Notes: a model not told the origin generated them from the letters alone. A DNA stretch of 64,000 nucleotides from Bacillus sp. T33-2 (GCF_002860205.1 NZ_PGVB01000014.1:1-64000); one strand, 5' to 3'; counted from the first letter of the stretch, positions 1 to 11,671 are shown. Numbers and translations are program-made.

Positions 1-26
1 CCTGTGAGAGTAGGACGCCGCCGGGC
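1..26 (+). rRNA. rrf: 3' end of 5S rRNA (partial)
   Basis: The first bases match the 3' end of Bacillus 5S rRNA, including the GTGAGAGTAGGACGCCGCC segment, and a terminator follows directly. The rest of the rRNA operon lies upstream of the window. In B. subtilis an rRNA operon also precedes ctsR. Confidence 0.85.
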
Positions 27-31
27 ACACG

Positions 32-64
32 AAAACAGCTGATTTTATGTCAGCTGTTTTTTTG
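32..64 (+). terminator. rRNA operon terminator
   Basis: An 11-bp stem (32-42 with 50-60) around a 7-nt loop runs into a T tract. It directly follows the 5S end, as expected for the end of an rRNA operon. Confidence 0.85.
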
Positions 65-176
65 TATATCAAAAAAACGGCCCGCATCCGTTGTGCACAT
101 AGAAACGTACTTTTTGTTGTGTTTGAAATTGTAGGACGATCACCTGTATCCATCAAAAAATCTCGAACAATATATG

Positions 177-202
177 GTTTTTGTGAGTAAAATATCGGGT
201 AC
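177..202 (+). promoter_or_regulatory. candidate SigB promoter of the ctsR operon
   Basis: GTTTTT (177-182) and GGGTAC (197-202) with a 14-nt spacer resemble the general-stress SigB consensus (GTTTaa, 12-15 nt, GGGtAt). The B. subtilis clpC operon is known to have a SigB promoter upstream of its SigA promoter, so position and order fit. The assignment is inferred from motif and analogy. Confidence 0.55.
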
Positions 203-272
203 TTATTATCATTACCATATGTTCGGGTTTTGACATACATAAATTTGGAGAAAATAGGACTGATCCCATGAA

Positions 273-301
273 TTGCAAGCAGCAAAATATTTTTGTATAA
301 T
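273..301 (+). promoter_or_regulatory. SigA-type promoter of the ctsR operon
   Basis: TTGCAA (273-278) and a perfect TATAAT (296-301) are 17 nt apart. The CtsR operator begins 3 nt after the -10 box, so bound CtsR would cover the start of transcription. Confidence 0.8.
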
Positions 302-304
302 TAA

Positions 305-321
305 TGTCAAATATAGTCAAA
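305..321 (+). promoter_or_regulatory. CtsR heptad-repeat operator
   Basis: TGTCAAA-TAT-AGTCAAA fits the CtsR consensus (A/G)GTCAAA-NAN-(A/G)GTCAAA with one mismatch at the first base. It lies between the -10 box and the ctsR ribosome binding site, which gives autorepression of ctsR-mcsA-mcsB-clpC. Confidence 0.85.
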
Positions 322-340
322 GTCAGAGGGGGGAGGTTTA

Positions 341-802
341 GTGAGGAATATATCAGATATCATTGAAAACTACCTCAAAAAAGTATTGGAAATGAGCGAG
401 CAAGAGATCGTTGAAATCAAAAGAAGCGAAATTGCCGATAAATTTCAATGCGTGCCGTCCCAGATTAATTATGTGATTAATACGAGATTTACAATTGAAA
501 GAGGTTATCTGGTAGAAAGTAAGCGTGGCGGCGGTGGCTATATCCGCATCATGAAAGTGCAATCGTACGACTACGCACATTTAATTGACCAATTATTAGC
601 CCTGTTTAACCATCGGATTTCGCAAAGCAGTGCGGAAGATGTGGTTTATCGTCTGCTTGAAGAGGAAGTGCTGACCCAAAGAGAAGCTAAAATCATGCTA
701 AGTGTTTTAGACCGGGCAGTACTCCATGTCGATCTTCCTGAAAGGGATGAGCTTCGAGCCAGAATGCTGAAGGCAATGTTGATGGCTTTAAAATATAAAT
801 AA
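341..802 (+). CDS. ctsR: CtsR, heat-shock transcriptional repressor
   Basis: CtsR represses class III heat-shock genes (clp genes and its own operon) by binding heptad direct repeats as a dimer. The 153-residue product has the family's usual length, an N-terminal winged helix-turn-helix, and the glycine-rich wing RGGGG at residues 62-66, whose arginine is the known McsB phosphorylation target in related species. Translation starts at GTG 341 behind a GGGGGGAGG ribosome binding site. It is the first gene of ctsR-mcsA-mcsB-clpC, and the CtsR box just upstream shows autoregulation. Confidence 0.97.
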   Translation: MRNISDIIENYLKKVLEMSEQEIVEIKRSEIADKFQCVPSQINYVINTRFTIERGYLVESKRGGGGYIRIMKVQSYDYAHLIDQLLALFNHRISQSSAEDVVYRLLEEEVLTQREAKIMLSVLDRAVLHVDLPERDELRARMLKAMLMALKYK

Positions 803-828
803 GAACAGGGAGCTAGAGAGGTGAAAAA

Positions 829-1377
829 ATGGTTTGCCAGGAATGTAATGAAAGGCCGGCAACACTGCATTTTACAAATTTCATTAACGGAGAAAAAACA
901 GAGCTTCATTTATGTGAACAGTGTGCACAAGAAAAAGGCGAAATGTTTATGATGAATACAGGTCCCGGATTTTCCATTAACAATTTATTGGCAGGTTTAT
1001 TGAATATTGAACCTTCATTCAAAAAAAAGCCACAGGGACCGTTTCGCCACGAGCATGTTTTACAGTGTCCGCACTGTTCCATGACATTTCCGCAGTTCGT
1101 TAAAGTAGGACGTTTCGGTTGTTCTTCATGCTATGAAACATTTAAAGAAGAACTGGAACCAGTTATCCGCAGGCTTCATGGGGGAAATTCGACGCACGAG
1201 GGGAAAATCCCTAAAAGAATTGGCGGAAGCCTACAACTTCGCAAAGATATCGAATTATTGAAGCAAACATTAAAAGATTTAATAGCAAACGAAGAGTTTG
1301 AAAAGGCAGCGGAAACACGAGACCAGATCCGGCAATTAGAAAAGAAAATGACAGACGTTGATGAGGGGAGGGATTAA
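829..1377 (+). CDS. mcsA: McsA, zinc-finger activator of McsB
   Basis: McsA activates the protein arginine kinase McsB and helps it control CtsR and feed ClpCP. The 182-residue protein has two treble-clef-like four-cysteine clusters (C3/C6/C29/C32 and C80/C83/C98/C101) and a C-terminal UVR-type helical hairpin at about 141-172, the usual McsA layout. The gene starts at ATG 829, 26 bp after ctsR, and is followed 2 bp after its stop by mcsB, so the two are probably translationally linked. Confidence 0.96.
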   Translation: MVCQECNERPATLHFTNFINGEKTELHLCEQCAQEKGEMFMMNTGPGFSINNLLAGLLNIEPSFKKKPQGPFRHEHVLQCPHCSMTFPQFVKVGRFGCSSCYETFKEELEPVIRRLHGGNSTHEGKIPKRIGGSLQLRKDIELLKQTLKDLIANEEFEKAAETRDQIRQLEKKMTDVDEGRD

Positions 1378-1379
1378 GC

Positions 1380-2447
1380 TTGTCTCTAGAGCGGTTTACG
1401 AACCAAGCTTTCAGTTCCTGGATGAGTGAAGAGGGCCCTGATTCTGACATCGTATTAAGTTCACGGATCCGATTGGCAAGAAACCTGAATGAATTTAAAT
1501 TTCCAACTTTGTACACAAATGAGGAAGCTGAAGCTGTAATTGGGACAATGAAAGACAGGTTGAACAGCGGGACAGTTCCTGAAATTGGGAAGCTGGTGCT
1601 GCTCAAAATGGATGAGATTCAGCCACTGCAAAAAAGGGTGCTGGTTGAAAAACATTTAATAAGCCCTCACCTGGCGGAACATTCTTCACATGGCGCCTGT
1701 TTACTTTCAGAAAATGAAGAAGTCAGCATCATGGTAAATGAAGAGGACCACATCAGGATTCAATGCCTTTTCCCGGGTTTTCAATTAACAGAAGCTTTAA
1801 GTATGGCAAATCATATCGATGATTGGCTTGAAGAGGATGTCAATTATGCTTTTGACGAAAAATATGGTTACCTTACCAGCTGTCCAACGAATGCTGGCAC
1901 AGGGTTAAGGGCCTCGGTAATGATGCATTTGCCCGCACTTGTTCTAACCCAACAGATGAACAGGATAATCCCGGCGATTAACCAGCTCGGCCTGGTGGTA
2001 AGGGGAATATACGGCGAGGGCAGCGAAGCTCTCGGCAATATCTTTCAGATATCAAACCAGACAACACTTGGGAAGTCAGAAGAAGATATAGTCGAAGATT
2101 TAAAAAGCGTTGTGAGCCAGCTCATTTCCAGGGAGCGCTCAGCCAGGGAAGCATTAGCAAAAACTTCAAACATACAATTAGAAGACAGAGTGTTCCGGTC
2201 CTATGGGATCCTTACAAACAGCCGGATCATTGAAACGAAGGAAGCGGCCAACTGCTTGTCAGATGTCAGGCTTGGCATAGATATGGGGTATATCAAAAAT
2301 ATTTCCAGAACAATTTTAAATGAATTGTTGATTTTAACGCAGCCCGGGTTTTTACAGCAGTATGCAGGCGGGCCTCTCAGAGTAAATGAACGGGATATCC
2401 GCCGGGCGGCCTTAATCAGAGAGCGATTTATGATGGAAACACAATAA
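1380..2447 (+). CDS. mcsB: McsB, protein arginine kinase
   Basis: McsB phosphorylates arginine residues on CtsR and misfolded proteins, marking the latter for ClpCP. The 355-residue sequence is a phosphagen-kinase homologue: the nucleotide-binding SSRIRLARN motif sits at 27-35, the NEEDHIR motif at 120-126, and the active-site loop SCPTNAGTG at 167-175 with Cys168. Translation begins at TTG 1380 behind GAGGGGAGGG, only 2 bp after the mcsA stop codon. A TTG start with tight spacing suggests coupling to mcsA translation. Confidence 0.97.
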   Translation: MSLERFTNQAFSSWMSEEGPDSDIVLSSRIRLARNLNEFKFPTLYTNEEAEAVIGTMKDRLNSGTVPEIGKLVLLKMDEIQPLQKRVLVEKHLISPHLAEHSSHGACLLSENEEVSIMVNEEDHIRIQCLFPGFQLTEALSMANHIDDWLEEDVNYAFDEKYGYLTSCPTNAGTGLRASVMMHLPALVLTQQMNRIIPAINQLGLVVRGIYGEGSEALGNIFQISNQTTLGKSEEDIVEDLKSVVSQLISRERSAREALAKTSNIQLEDRVFRSYGILTNSRIIETKEAANCLSDVRLGIDMGYIKNISRTILNELLILTQPGFLQQYAGGPLRVNERDIRRAALIRERFMMETQ

Positions 2448-2466
2448 ATGTTAGGAGGATAAGGAA

Positions 2467-4905
2467 ATGATGTTTGGACGCTTTACAGAGAGAGCACAAA
2501 AAGTTCTGGCACTGGCACAAGAAGAAGCCATTCGACTAGGGCACAACAATATTGGCACAGAACATATTCTGCTGGGCCTTGTCCGCGAGGGAGAAGGCAT
2601 TGCCGCCAAGGCTCTATACGGTTTGGGATTAGGAGCTGAAAAAATACAAAAAGAAGTTGAAAATCTCATTGGCAGGGGACAGGAGGGGTCCCAGACAATC
2701 CACTATACGCCGAGGGCAAAAAAAGTGATTGAGCTTTCAATGGACGAGGCGAGAAAGCTTGGCCATTCATATGTTGGCACAGAGCATATCCTGCTCGGCC
2801 TTATCCGTGAAGGTGAGGGAGTGGCAGCAAGGGTCCTCAACAATCTAGGTGTAAGCTTAAATAAAGCGCGCCAGCAAGTCCTGCAGCTTCTCGGGAGCAA
2901 CGAGACATCCGGGCACCAGAGCGGAGGGGCAAACAACGCCAACACTCCGACCCTTGACAGCCTGGCACGGGATTTGACATCTATTGCCCGGGAAGGCAGC
3001 CTGGATCCCGTCATAGGACGAAGCAAAGAAATTCAGAGAGTCATTGAAGTTTTAAGCCGACGTACAAAAAACAACCCAGTTTTAATTGGTGAGCCAGGGG
3101 TCGGGAAAACAGCGATCGCAGAGGGTCTGGCCCAGCAAATTGTGAATAATGAAGTACCTGAGATTCTTCGCGACAAACGTGTGATGACCCTGGATATGGG
3201 GACGGTTGTTGCAGGCACAAAATACCGTGGTGAATTTGAGGACCGCCTGAAAAAAGTAATGGATGAAATCCGGCAGGCCGGAAATATCATATTATTCATT
3301 GATGAATTGCATACATTGATTGGTGCCGGGGGAGCAGAAGGTGCAATTGATGCATCAAATATCCTTAAGCCGTCCTTGGCAAGGGGAGAGCTGCAATGTA
3401 TTGGGGCAACCACTCTTGATGAGTACCGCAAATATATTGAAAAGGATGCGGCCCTTGAAAGGCGTTTCCAGCCAATCACAGTCGACGAACCAACTGCTGA
3501 GGAATCAATCCAGATTTTAAAAGGTCTGAGAGACCGCTATGAAGCCCACCACCGTGTATCAATTACGGATGAAGCGATAGATGCGGCCGTGAAACTTTCA
3601 GACCGTTACATCTCCGACAGATTCCTGCCCGATAAAGCAATTGACTTGATTGACGAAGCTGGCTCAAAGGTCCGCCTAAGATCATATACGACTCCGCCAA
3701 ACCTGAAAGAGCTCGAAATGAAGCTTGAAGAAGTCCGTAAAGAAAAGGATGCCTCAGTTCAGAGCCAGGAATTTGAAAAAGCAGCTTCATTGCGGGATAC
3801 CGAACAGCGTTTGCGGGAGCAGCTGGAAGGTACGAAGAAAACGTGGAAGGAAAAACAGGGCAAAGAAAACAGTGAAGTGACCGTGGAAGATATCGCAAAT
3901 GTGGTGGCAAGCTGGACGGGAATTCCGGTCTCCAAGCTTGCCCAGACAGAAACCGATAAACTGTTGAAGCTTGAAGAAATTCTCCATTCCCGCGTTATCG
4001 GCCAGGAAGAGGCTGTTGTGGCTGTATCAAAAGCGGTAAGAAGGGCAAGGGCTGGATTAAAAGATCCAAAACGCCCGATTGGTTCCTTTATTTTCCTCGG
4101 GCCGACTGGTGTAGGTAAAACCGAGCTTGCAAGGGCACTTGCTGAAGCAATGTTCGGCGATGAAGACGCAATGATCAGGGTCGATATGTCCGAATATATG
4201 GAGAAGCATTCTACATCACGTTTGGTGGGTTCACCGCCAGGATACGTCGGCTATGATGAAGGCGGACAGTTGACTGAAAAAGTCCGCAGGAAACCTTATT
4301 CGGTCATATTGCTGGATGAAATTGAAAAAGCCCATCCTGATGTCTTCAATATTTTGCTTCAAGTATTGGAGGATGGAAGGCTGACTGACTCAAAGGGCCG
4401 GACAGTGGATTTCCGGAACACAATTTTGATCATGACATCCAACGTCGGTGCTGAAGCATTAAAACGAAATAATTATGTGGGCTTTAACATCCAGGATGGC
4501 GCACAGGATTATAAAGATATGAAAGGGAAAGTGATGGAAGAATTGAAAAAGGCCTTCCGTCCTGAATTCCTCAACCGTATTGATGAAATCATCGTATTCC
4601 ACGCCCTGGAAAGACAGCATTTGAAAGAAATTGTCACTCTCATGTCTGACCAATTAGTGAAACGCCTAAAAGAACAGGATATTTCACTTGAACTGACAGA
4701 AGCGGCAAAGGAAAAAATTTCTGATGAAGGATACGATCCAGAATACGGGGCCCGTCCGCTCCGCAGGGCGATCCAAAAACATATAGAAGACCATCTTTCA
4801 GAGGAATTACTGAAAGGCACTGTTCTAACGGGACAGCATGTTATAATCGATGTTGAGAATGATGAATTTGTAGTAAAATCGCCCGAGGGCACAGTTAAAC
4901 CATAA
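2467..4905 (+). CDS. clpC: ClpC, AAA+ unfoldase of the ClpCP protease
   Basis: ClpC unfolds substrates, including arginine-phosphorylated proteins, and threads them into ClpP. The 812-residue protein has a double-repeat N domain (about 1-150), a first AAA+ module with Walker A GEPGVGKT, an M-domain coiled coil containing a UVR-like segment, and a second AAA+ module with Walker A GPTGVGKT and Walker [10 protein letters not shown]. The start is ATG 2467 or the adjacent ATG 2470, behind AGGAGGATAAGG. It closes the CtsR-controlled operon and is followed by a terminator. Confidence 0.98.
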   Translation: MMFGRFTERAQKVLALAQEEAIRLGHNNIGTEHILLGLVREGEGIAAKALYGLGLGAEKIQKEVENLIGRGQEGSQTIHYTPRAKKVIELSMDEARKLGHSYVGTEHILLGLIREGEGVAARVLNNLGVSLNKARQQVLQLLGSNETSGHQSGGANNANTPTLDSLARDLTSIAREGSLDPVIGRSKEIQRVIEVLSRRTKNNPVLIGEPGVGKTAIAEGLAQQIVNNEVPEILRDKRVMTLDMGTVVAGTKYRGEFEDRLKKVMDEIRQAGNIILFIDELHTLIGAGGAEGAIDASNILKPSLARGELQCIGATTLDEYRKYIEKDAALERRFQPITVDEPTAEESIQILKGLRDRYEAHHRVSITDEAIDAAVKLSDRYISDRFLPDKAIDLIDEAGSKVRLRSYTTPPNLKELEMKLEEVRKEKDASVQSQEFEKAASLRDTEQRLREQLEGTKKTWKEKQGKENSEVTVEDIANVVASWTGIPVSKLAQTETDKLLKLEEILHSRVIGQEEAVVAVSKAVRRARAGLKDPKRPIGSFIFLGPTGVGKTELARALAEAMFGDEDAMIRVDMSEYMEKHSTSRLVGSPPGYVGYDEGGQLTEKVRRKPYSVILLDEIEKAHPDVFNILLQVLEDGRLTDSKGRTVDFRNTILIMTSNVGAEALKRNNYVGFNIQDGAQDYKDMKGKVMEELKKAFRPEFLNRIDEIIVFHALERQHLKEIVTLMSDQLVKRLKEQDISLELTEAAKEKISDEGYDPEYGARPLRRAIQKHIEDHLSEELLKGTVLTGQHVIIDVENDEFVVKSPEGTVKP

Positions 4906-4925
4906 GCGAAATTGAAATAACAAGG

Positions 4926-4957
4926 AGGTATACGTAGTTTTACGTGTACCTTTTTTT
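4926..4957 (+). terminator. terminator after clpC
   Basis: GGTATACGTA (4927-4936) pairs with TACGTGTACC (4941-4950) with one T-G wobble, and seven T follow. It separates the heat-shock operon from radA. I found no convincing promoter between here and radA. Confidence 0.85.
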
Positions 4958-5109
4958 GCTTGAACCGTCAGAAAGTGTTATATTCTGAACACGATACAGG
5001 TCTTTAAAATTAAACAAAAATAAAGGGAAATCAAACAGTTAAGCTGAATTTATTAATATACCTTGCCGAATAAAAAAACAGGGTTTAGGCGAGTGAGGGG
5101 AAAGACAAT

Positions 5110-6492
5110 ATGGCAAAGAGAAAAACGAAATTCATGTGCAACGAATGCGGGTACGAATCGGCCAAGTGGATGGGGAAGTGCCCAGGGTGCGGCCAGTGGA
5201 ATACAATGGTGGAAGAAATTGAGAGCAGCGGTTCACCAAGAAAGGGCGCATTTGCACATACAGGAACCAGTGGTGGAATATTGGCAAAAGCCACTCCCAT
5301 TACCTCAATAGAGACAATTAGTGAACCACGGATAAAGACAGAAATCAATGAGTTGAACAGGGTGCTCGGAGGCGGTGTTGTAAGAGGGTCGCTTGTTTTG
5401 ATCGGTGGAGACCCGGGGATTGGAAAATCAACTTTACTGCTGCAGGTATCATTTCAGCTTGCTAAAAGCGGTCATTCCGTCCTTTATATATCCGGGGAGG
5501 AATCCATGAGGCAGACAAAGCTTCGTGCTGACCGGCTCGGCGTGTCTTCCGATCATTTACTTGTTTATTCTGAAACAAATTTAGAAGAAATTAACCGGAC
5601 GATTGAGAACACCAAGCCGGAATTCGTCATCGTCGATTCTATCCAGACCATTTTTCATCCAGATGTAACTTCGGCGCCAGGCAGCGTATCACAGGTAAGG
5701 GAATGCACGGCGGAACTCATGAGAATTGCCAAAACGAAGAGTGTCGCGATTTTCATTGTCGGACATGTGACAAAAGAAGGATCGATAGCCGGCCCAAGGC
5801 TTTTGGAGCATATGGTCGACACAGTTTTATATTTTGAAGGGGAGCGCCACCATACTTACCGTATATTGCGCGCAGTGAAAAATAGATTTGGGTCTACAAA
5901 CGAGATGGGCATATTCGAGATGAAGGAAGCCGGTCTGGAAGAAGTGGCGAACCCTTCGGAAATCTTTCTAGAGGAAAGATCCCAGGGAGCGTCCGGTTCG
6001 ACCGTTGTTGCTTCTATGGAAGGCACCCGGCCGGTATTAGTGGAGATACAGGCGTTAATATCTCCAACAAGCTTTGGCAATCCGAGACGAATGGCAACGG
6101 GAATCGACCATAACCGGGTTTCGTTGTTAATGGCTGTACTGGAAAAAAGGGTAGGAATGCTGCTTCAGAATCAGGATGCTTATTTGAAGGTTGCCGGCGG
6201 GGTAAAATTAGACGAGCCCGCAATTGATTTGGCGATCGCAGTTAGCATTGCTTCAAGCTTTCGGGACAAACCTACTCGTCCGTCGGATTGCATTATCGGT
6301 GAGGTTGGGCTCACCGGTGAAGTCAGGCGAGTATCAAGAATTGAACAGCGGGTTCAGGAAGCTGCAAAGCTCGGCTTTGAAAGGGTCATTCTGCCGGCAA
6401 ATAACCTGGGTGGATGGAGTTGTCCTAAAGGAATCCAGTTAATCGGAGTATCGTCTGTCAGCCAGGCATTAAAGGAGGCATTAGGGGGGTAA
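5110..6492 (+). CDS. radA: RadA, DNA repair/recombination ATPase
   Basis: RadA (Sms) is a RecA-like helicase that processes recombination branches. The 460-residue protein has an N-terminal four-cysteine zinc finger (C10, C13, C24, C27), Walker [10 protein letters not shown] at about 100-108, the RadA-specific KNRFG motif at 257-261, and a C-terminal Lon-protease-like domain. Start ATG 5110 is preceded by GAGGGGAAAG. The stop codon is 3 bp from disA. RadA and DisA are known partners in B. subtilis, and the adjacency here is the normal one. Confidence 0.97.
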   Translation: MAKRKTKFMCNECGYESAKWMGKCPGCGQWNTMVEEIESSGSPRKGAFAHTGTSGGILAKATPITSIETISEPRIKTEINELNRVLGGGVVRGSLVLIGGDPGIGKSTLLLQVSFQLAKSGHSVLYISGEESMRQTKLRADRLGVSSDHLLVYSETNLEEINRTIENTKPEFVIVDSIQTIFHPDVTSAPGSVSQVRECTAELMRIAKTKSVAIFIVGHVTKEGSIAGPRLLEHMVDTVLYFEGERHHTYRILRAVKNRFGSTNEMGIFEMKEAGLEEVANPSEIFLEERSQGASGSTVVASMEGTRPVLVEIQALISPTSFGNPRRMATGIDHNRVSLLMAVLEKRVGMLLQNQDAYLKVAGGVKLDEPAIDLAIAVSIASSFRDKPTRPSDCIIGEVGLTGEVRRVSRIEQRVQEAAKLGFERVILPANNLGGWSCPKGIQLIGVSSVSQALKEALGG

Positions 6493-6495
6493 GCT

Positions 6496-7569
6496 GTGGA
6501 AAACAGAGTAATGGAGGAAAAATCCATAACTGAGATCCTTGAATTCATTGCTCCAGGTACGCCCATCAGGGAAGGTATTGATAATGTATTGCGTGCCAAC
6601 ACCGGCGGCCTTATCGTAATTGGTTATAATGACAAGGTCAAAGCCCTGGTGGACGGAGGTTTTGAGATTAATTGCAGGTTTAGCCCAAGTGCTTTATATG
6701 AACTTGCAAAAATGGACGGGGCCATTGTTCTTAACGAAACAGGCAGCAAAATCCTGATTGCCAATGCCCAGCTGGCCCCTGACCCCGGGGTTCCATCTTC
6801 CGAAACTGGAATGAGGCACCGGACGGCCGAAAGAGTGGCACGGCAAACAAAAACGCTGGTGGTCGCCATATCCCAGCGAAGAAATGTGATTACAATCTAT
6901 TTGGGAAATACCCGCTATGTCTTAAAGGATATCGCCGTCATTTTGGCAAAAGCCAACCAGGCGGTGCAGACGCTGGATAAATACAGGTCTGTACTCGAAC
7001 AAAGCATTGCCAATTTGGGCATCATGGAATTTGAGGAATTGGTGACATACAATGATTTGCTTCAGGTCATTCACCGGTTTGAAATGGTCTGGAGGATAAA
7101 GAATGAACTGCTGGCCTATCTAAGTGAACTGGGGATGGAAGGGAGGCTTGTCCGTCTTCAAATGCTGGAACTGTTGGTGGATCTTGAAAAAGAAGCCCTG
7201 CTCGTGATCAAAGATTATGGGCAGGATGCAGAGGCAAAAGCAGAGGATATCCTTTCTAGATTCCAGGAGCTTTCGAAGGTCAGCGTAATCGAAGATTCGT
7301 TGATTTTAAAAATGCTTGGGTGCCAGGGTTATGTCCATCTTGATGAATTTATTTGTCCAAGAGGATACAGGATGCTCAACAAAATCCCCAGACTTCCGCT
7401 GATTATCATTGAAAACCTCATAAAAAAATTTCAAAAACTCCCGGAAATCCTGTCTGCGTCTGTTGAAGCTCTTGATGAGGTGGAAGGAATCGGCGAGGTC
7501 AGGGCAAGAAAAATCAAAGAAGGTTTAAAGGGTATTCGGGCCCAGCTATTGTCAGAACGTTCGATTTAA
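6496..7569 (+). CDS. disA: DisA, DNA-scanning diadenylate cyclase
   Basis: DisA makes c-di-AMP from two ATP while scanning DNA, and stops when it meets recombination intermediates. The 357-residue protein shows the DAC domain with catalytic motifs DGA (74-76) and RHRT (107-110), a helical linker, and a C-terminal helix-hairpin-helix DNA-binding domain ([13 protein letters not shown] near the end). Start is GTG 6496, just after the radA stop and behind a GGGGGG ribosome binding site inside radA. It is probably co-transcribed with radA. Confidence 0.97.
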   Translation: MENRVMEEKSITEILEFIAPGTPIREGIDNVLRANTGGLIVIGYNDKVKALVDGGFEINCRFSPSALYELAKMDGAIVLNETGSKILIANAQLAPDPGVPSSETGMRHRTAERVARQTKTLVVAISQRRNVITIYLGNTRYVLKDIAVILAKANQAVQTLDKYRSVLEQSIANLGIMEFEELVTYNDLLQVIHRFEMVWRIKNELLAYLSELGMEGRLVRLQMLELLVDLEKEALLVIKDYGQDAEAKAEDILSRFQELSKVSVIEDSLILKMLGCQGYVHLDEFICPRGYRMLNKIPRLPLIIIENLIKKFQKLPEILSASVEALDEVEGIGEVRARKIKEGLKGIRAQLLSERSI

Positions 7570-7730
7570 CTGGAAGAAAAATGCGCCGGCAATTATTTGA
7601 CATGGTTATTTCCCGATGCTACTTTTAAGAAGAGCAAAAATAACTGCCTGCTGAAAGACGGCATAAATATTACATTAATAGTTCGTCTTTGTATAGCCTC
7701 TTTAGATAAAAAAATCTCACATCGGGAACG

Positions 7731-7758
7731 TTTCAATTTTTGGAAATTGTTTATAATG
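7731..7758 (+). promoter_or_regulatory. candidate promoter for yacL-ispD-ispF
   Basis: A perfect TATAAT (7753-7758) is 16 nt from a weak -35 (TTTCAA, 7731-7736). The 208-bp gap after disA otherwise holds no gene or clear terminator. Confidence 0.45.
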
Positions 7759-7777
7759 AGTAGAAGGAGGTGAAGGG

Positions 7778-8860
7778 ATGTTAAGACGTATCATACAAGC
7801 CTGCTTTCTCATCATCGGAGGAACGCTTGGTATATTCTTAATTCCTGATTTATTATTAATGCTTAATCTGGAGGATATTCCTCTAATCAATAATCCATAT
7901 TCATCAGCTGTTCTGGGTGCACTTATATTTTATCTTATTACTTTCTGGGCGGTAGACTACGTGACGGGATTTGTCAGGTGGGCGGAGGAGTCTTTGATTA
8001 AAGCCCCGATCACAGACTTGATTTTTGGCAGCGTCGGCCTCATTTTAGGCTTGTTCATCGCCTTTCTTATGGCATTTCCTCTTAATGCGATTCAAGTGCC
8101 TGTGGTGAATACAGTCGCTCCAACCTTGCTTACCCTTTTGTTGGGGTATCTTGGCTTTCAGGTGGGCTTCAAAAAGCGCGACGAACTGCTTCATCTTTTT
8201 TCCACCCGCAAGAAAAAAAGCGGCGAGGAAGAAGTAGAAAAGGAAGCCGCTGGAGCGCTGAAAATCCTGGATACGAGTGTAATTATCGACGGAAGGATTG
8301 CTGATATTTGCCAGACCGGGTTTCTGCAAGGGACGATTGTGATTCCCCAGTTTGTCCTGGAAGAACTGCAGCATATCGCCGATTCATCGGATGTGCTGAA
8401 AAGAAACCGCGGACGCCGGGGTCTGGATATCTTGAACCGCATCCAAAAAGAACTTGCCATCAAAGTGGAAATTTACGAAGGCGATTTTGAAGAAATCCAG
8501 GAAGTGGACAGCAAGCTTGTAAAACTTGCAAAAATCACTGGTGGGGTAGTTGTGACCAATGATTTCAATTTGAACAAGGTTTGTGAACTGCAAAATGTGG
8601 CAGTGTTGAATATCAATGATCTTGCAAATGCAGTCAAGCCAGTCGTGCTGCCAGGTGAGGAACTAAATATTCAAGTCATTAAGGACGGAAAGGAACACAA
8701 CCAGGGTGTTGCGTATCTTGATGACGGCACAATGATCGTCGTCGAAGAGGGACGGGATTACATCGGCAAACGAATCGATGTCCTCGTAACTAGCGTTCTT
8801 CAGACCTCGGCGGGAAGAATGATTTTTGCTAAACCAAAGTTACTGGAAAAAGCTTTATAG
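7778..8860 (+). CDS. yacL: YacL, membrane PIN/TRAM-domain protein
   Basis: This conserved Firmicutes membrane protein joins several N-terminal transmembrane segments (about 7-28, 42-63, 82-104, 110-130) to a cytoplasmic PIN-like nuclease domain and a C-terminal TRAM domain (about 290-350). The PIN domain begins [12 protein letters not shown] with acidic residues D165 and D171. Its biological substrate is not established, so an RNase role is inferred from the fold. The 360-residue length is normal. Start ATG 7778 follows GAAGGAGGTGAAGGG. The next gene, ispD, starts 19 bp after its stop. Confidence 0.92.
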   Translation: MLRRIIQACFLIIGGTLGIFLIPDLLLMLNLEDIPLINNPYSSAVLGALIFYLITFWAVDYVTGFVRWAEESLIKAPITDLIFGSVGLILGLFIAFLMAFPLNAIQVPVVNTVAPTLLTLLLGYLGFQVGFKKRDELLHLFSTRKKKSGEEEVEKEAAGALKILDTSVIIDGRIADICQTGFLQGTIVIPQFVLEELQHIADSSDVLKRNRGRRGLDILNRIQKELAIKVEIYEGDFEEIQEVDSKLVKLAKITGGVVVTNDFNLNKVCELQNVAVLNINDLANAVKPVVLPGEELNIQVIKDGKEHNQGVAYLDDGTMIVVEEGRDYIGKRIDVLVTSVLQTSAGRMIFAKPKLLEKAL

Positions 8861-8879
8861 AATAGATGGGAGTAATATG

Positions 8880-9566
8880 ATGGCCTATCAAGTCATTATC
8901 CCTGCTGCCGGCCAGGGTAAACGAATGGGTGCAGGGAAAAACAAACTCTTCCTGACATTAAATGATGTACCGGTGTTTATCCATACACTGAAAGTGTTTG
9001 AAGAAGACGATGAATGCGAAGGAATCGTCCTTGTAATACACCCTGATGATCGCGAGCAATTCGTTCGCCTGCTTGATTTTTATCAGATTGTTAAAGTGAC
9101 TGCGCTCGTTCCGGGGGGCAGGGAACGCCAGGACAGTGTTTACAATGGTTTGAAAGCAGTGCGATCTGATGGCATTGTCCTTGTCCATGATGCGGCCAGG
9201 CCGTTTATTAAAAGACAAATCATCCATCAGCTTGTAAAGGCAGCAGAACTGGAGGGGGCAGCGATTGTCGCGGTTCCGGTAAAAGACACGATCAAGAAGG
9301 CAGACAGCCTTCATGTAATTGAGACAGTTGAGCGTTCCAGCTTGTGGGCAGTGCAGACCCCACAAGCTTTTCGCGTTTCTGTCCTCCTGGATTCGCATAA
9401 ACAGGCAGTCCAGGACAGCTTTATCGGCACGGATGATGCAAGCCTTGCCGAACGCCTTGGCCACAAAGTAATTATTATCAAGGGCGATTATGATAATATT
9501 AAATTAACTACGCCTGAAGATTTATATTTTGCTGAAGCGATTATCCGCAAGCAGCAGAGTTTATAG
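8880..9566 (+). CDS. ispD: IspD, 2-C-methyl-D-erythritol 4-phosphate cytidylyltransferase
   Basis: IspD transfers CMP from CTP to MEP, the third step of the non-mevalonate isoprenoid pathway. The N-terminal nucleotide-binding signature [12 protein letters not shown] and the [14 protein letters not shown] and GTDDASL motifs identify it. I start it at ATG 8880 (or the adjacent 8877), behind GGGAG at 8868-8872, giving 228 residues, close to the B. subtilis length. An upstream in-frame start inside yacL would add a non-homologous N-terminus and was not used. ispF follows 26 bp downstream. Confidence 0.95.
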   Translation: MAYQVIIPAAGQGKRMGAGKNKLFLTLNDVPVFIHTLKVFEEDDECEGIVLVIHPDDREQFVRLLDFYQIVKVTALVPGGRERQDSVYNGLKAVRSDGIVLVHDAARPFIKRQIIHQLVKAAELEGAAIVAVPVKDTIKKADSLHVIETVERSSLWAVQTPQAFRVSVLLDSHKQAVQDSFIGTDDASLAERLGHKVIIIKGDYDNIKLTTPEDLYFAEAIIRKQQSL

Positions 9567-9592
9567 CGAGAACGATTAAAGGAGCAATTGAG

Positions 9593-10081
9593 ATGTTTCG
9601 GATTGGACAGGGGTTTGATGTACATCAACTAACAGAAGGACGGCCATTAATTATCGGCGGAATCAAAATTCCCTATGAAAAAGGCCTGTTGGGGCATTCA
9701 GATGCGGATGTTCTTTTACATACAATTGCGGATGCCTGCCTTGGCGCGGTTGCTGAAGGGGATATTGGCAAGCATTTCCCTGACACTGACCCCAAATTTA
9801 AGGATGCTGATTCCGGCAAGCTGTTGGAGCATGTATGGGCTATAGTAAAAGAAAAAGGCTATGAACTGGTCAATGTTGACTGCACCATCATCGCTCAAAA
9901 GCCCAAAATGGCTCCATATATTGACCCAATAAGAGAAAACATCGCCACTCTTTTGGAAGCGACAACGGCACAAGTGAATGTAAAAGCAACGACAACAGAG
10001 AAACTTGGTTTTACAGGGCGGGGTGAAGGGATTGCAGCCCAGGCTGTAATTTTATTAAAAAATTCAAACGGCAGCTACTGA
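9593..10081 (+). CDS. ispF: IspF, 2-C-methyl-D-erythritol 2,4-cyclodiphosphate synthase
   Basis: IspF cyclises CDP-ME 2-phosphate, releasing CMP, in the MEP pathway. It is a small trimeric enzyme with a metal site. The metal ligands D9, H11 (GFDVH) and H43 (DADVLLH) are present, as is the C-terminal motif [19 protein letters not shown]. Length is 162 residues, slightly longer than the roughly 158 typical. Start ATG 9593 follows AAAGGAGCAATTGAG. It forms an ispD-ispF pair for isoprenoid supply. Confidence 0.96.
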   Translation: MFRIGQGFDVHQLTEGRPLIIGGIKIPYEKGLLGHSDADVLLHTIADACLGAVAEGDIGKHFPDTDPKFKDADSGKLLEHVWAIVKEKGYELVNVDCTIIAQKPKMAPYIDPIRENIATLLEATTAQVNVKATTTEKLGFTGRGEGIAAQAVILLKNSNGSY

Positions 10082-10153
10082 CCGGCTTTATTCAGCCGCT
10101 TCTGAATGATACAATTACTGGCGGTGAAGCAGAGATAAGAAGGAGGATACCAA

Positions 10154-11608
10154 ATGTCAGAAATTCGTGTACGTTATGCCCCGAGTCCGACAGGGCATTT
10201 ACATATCGGCAATGCGCGCACCGCGCTTTTTAACTATTTATTTGCACGCAATCAGGATGGCAAGTTTATTATAAGGATAGAAGACACAGATAAAAAAAGG
10301 AATATTGAAGGCGGGGAACAGAGCCAGCTTAATTACTTAAAATGGCTGGGAATAGACTGGGATGAAAGTGTCGATGTAGGCGGGGAATACGGACCATACC
10401 GGCAGTCCGAGCGCGGTTCTATTTATGAAAAATATAATGAGGAACTTCTTAATAAAGGCCTTGCCTATAAATGCTATTGTACCGAAGAAGAGCTGGAAGC
10501 AGAACGGGAAGCACAGATCGCACGTAACGAAACACCTCATTATTCCGGCAGATGCCGGCATTTAACTGATGCACAGAGGGAGAAGCTTGAAAATGAGGGC
10601 CGGCAGCCGAGCATCAGATTTAAAGTTGAAGCAGGAAAGGTGCTCGCATTTGATGACATGGTAAAAGGCCATGTATCGTTTGAATCCGAAGGAATGGGTG
10701 ATTTTGTCATTGTCAAAAAAGACGGGACCCCGACCTATAACTATGCAGTAGTTTTAGACGACCATCTTATGAAAATTTCCCATGTTTTGCGCGGGGATGA
10801 CCATATTTCCAACACTCCCAAACAGCTTCTGATTTATGAAGCGTTTGGTTGGGAACCGCCCATATTCGGCCATATGACATTGATTGTGAATGAAAGCCGG
10901 AAAAAATTGAGCAAGCGCGATGAATCAATCATTCAGTTTATAGAACAGTATGAAGTGCTAGGTTATCTTCCGGAAGCGCTGTTCAATTTTATTGGGCTTC
11001 TTGGGTGGTCACCATCCGGTGAAGATGAGATTTTTTCCAAAGAGGAATTTATTAAAATATTTGATCCGGCCCGGCTGTCCAAATCGCCTGCCCTGTTCGA
11101 CCAGCAAAAGCTTGCCTGGATGAACAACCAGTATATGAAAAAAGCAGAGCTTGATAAGGTTGTGGCACTTGCTTTGCCACACCTCATTAAAGCAGGCCGT
11201 GTGAGTGAAAACAGGACTGAAGAGGAGGACCGCTGGGTGCGCAGCCTTATATCACTGTATCATGACCAACTGAGCTACGGAGCTGAAATAGTCGAGCTAT
11301 CAAGTATATTTTTCCGTGATGAAGTGCACTATGATGAGGAAGCGAAAGCCGTTCTTGAAGAAGAGCAGGTGCCTGAAGTACTGCAGGCTTTTCTTGAGGA
11401 AATCGATGAGCTCCCAGAATTTACTGCAGACGCAATAAAAGGCGCTTTGAAGTCGGTCCAGAAAAAAACCGGCCATAAAGGAAAAAAACTATTCATGCCT
11501 GTCCGTGTCGCCGCCACAGGACAGTCGCACGGTCCCGATCTTATGCTTGCCATCGAGCTTCTTGGAAGAGAAAAAGTAAACAACCGATTAAAAAATGTCT
11601 TGAGTTAA
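10154..11608 (+). CDS. gltX: GltX, glutamyl-tRNA synthetase
   Basis: GltX charges tRNA-Glu and, in Bacillus, probably also tRNA-Gln for later amidation by GatCAB. No glnS is in the window. It is a class I synthetase of 484 residues with the HIGH motif inside [13 protein letters not shown] (starting near residue 10) and the KMSKS equivalent KLSKRDES. Start ATG 10154 follows AAGGAGGATACCAA. The 72-bp gap after ispF shows no clear terminator. Confidence 0.97.
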   Translation: MSEIRVRYAPSPTGHLHIGNARTALFNYLFARNQDGKFIIRIEDTDKKRNIEGGEQSQLNYLKWLGIDWDESVDVGGEYGPYRQSERGSIYEKYNEELLNKGLAYKCYCTEEELEAEREAQIARNETPHYSGRCRHLTDAQREKLENEGRQPSIRFKVEAGKVLAFDDMVKGHVSFESEGMGDFVIVKKDGTPTYNYAVVLDDHLMKISHVLRGDDHISNTPKQLLIYEAFGWEPPIFGHMTLIVNESRKKLSKRDESIIQFIEQYEVLGYLPEALFNFIGLLGWSPSGEDEIFSKEEFIKIFDPARLSKSPALFDQQKLAWMNNQYMKKAELDKVVALALPHLIKAGRVSENRTEEEDRWVRSLISLYHDQLSYGAEIVELSSIFFRDEVHYDEEAKAVLEEEQVPEVLQAFLEEIDELPEFTADAIKGALKSVQKKTGHKGKKLFMPVRVAATGQSHGPDLMLAIELLGREKVNNRLKNVLS

Positions 11609-11624
11609 ATTTTTTGGATATTTT

Positions 11625-11652
11625 TTGGTTAACAGATTGGCAAAAATATAAT
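11625..11652 (+). promoter_or_regulatory. candidate promoter of the cysE T-box operon
   Basis: TTGGTT (11625-11630) and TATAAT (11647-11652) are 16 nt apart, directly after gltX. The start of transcription would fall just upstream of the T-box leader. Confidence 0.55.
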
Positions 11653-11671
11653 ATATTAAGAGTAATTCGAT

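Noticed and set aside
8826-8879. Longer N-terminus for IspD
   Set aside because: The extension lies inside yacL and does not resemble IspD; ATG 8880 has a well-placed GGGAG.
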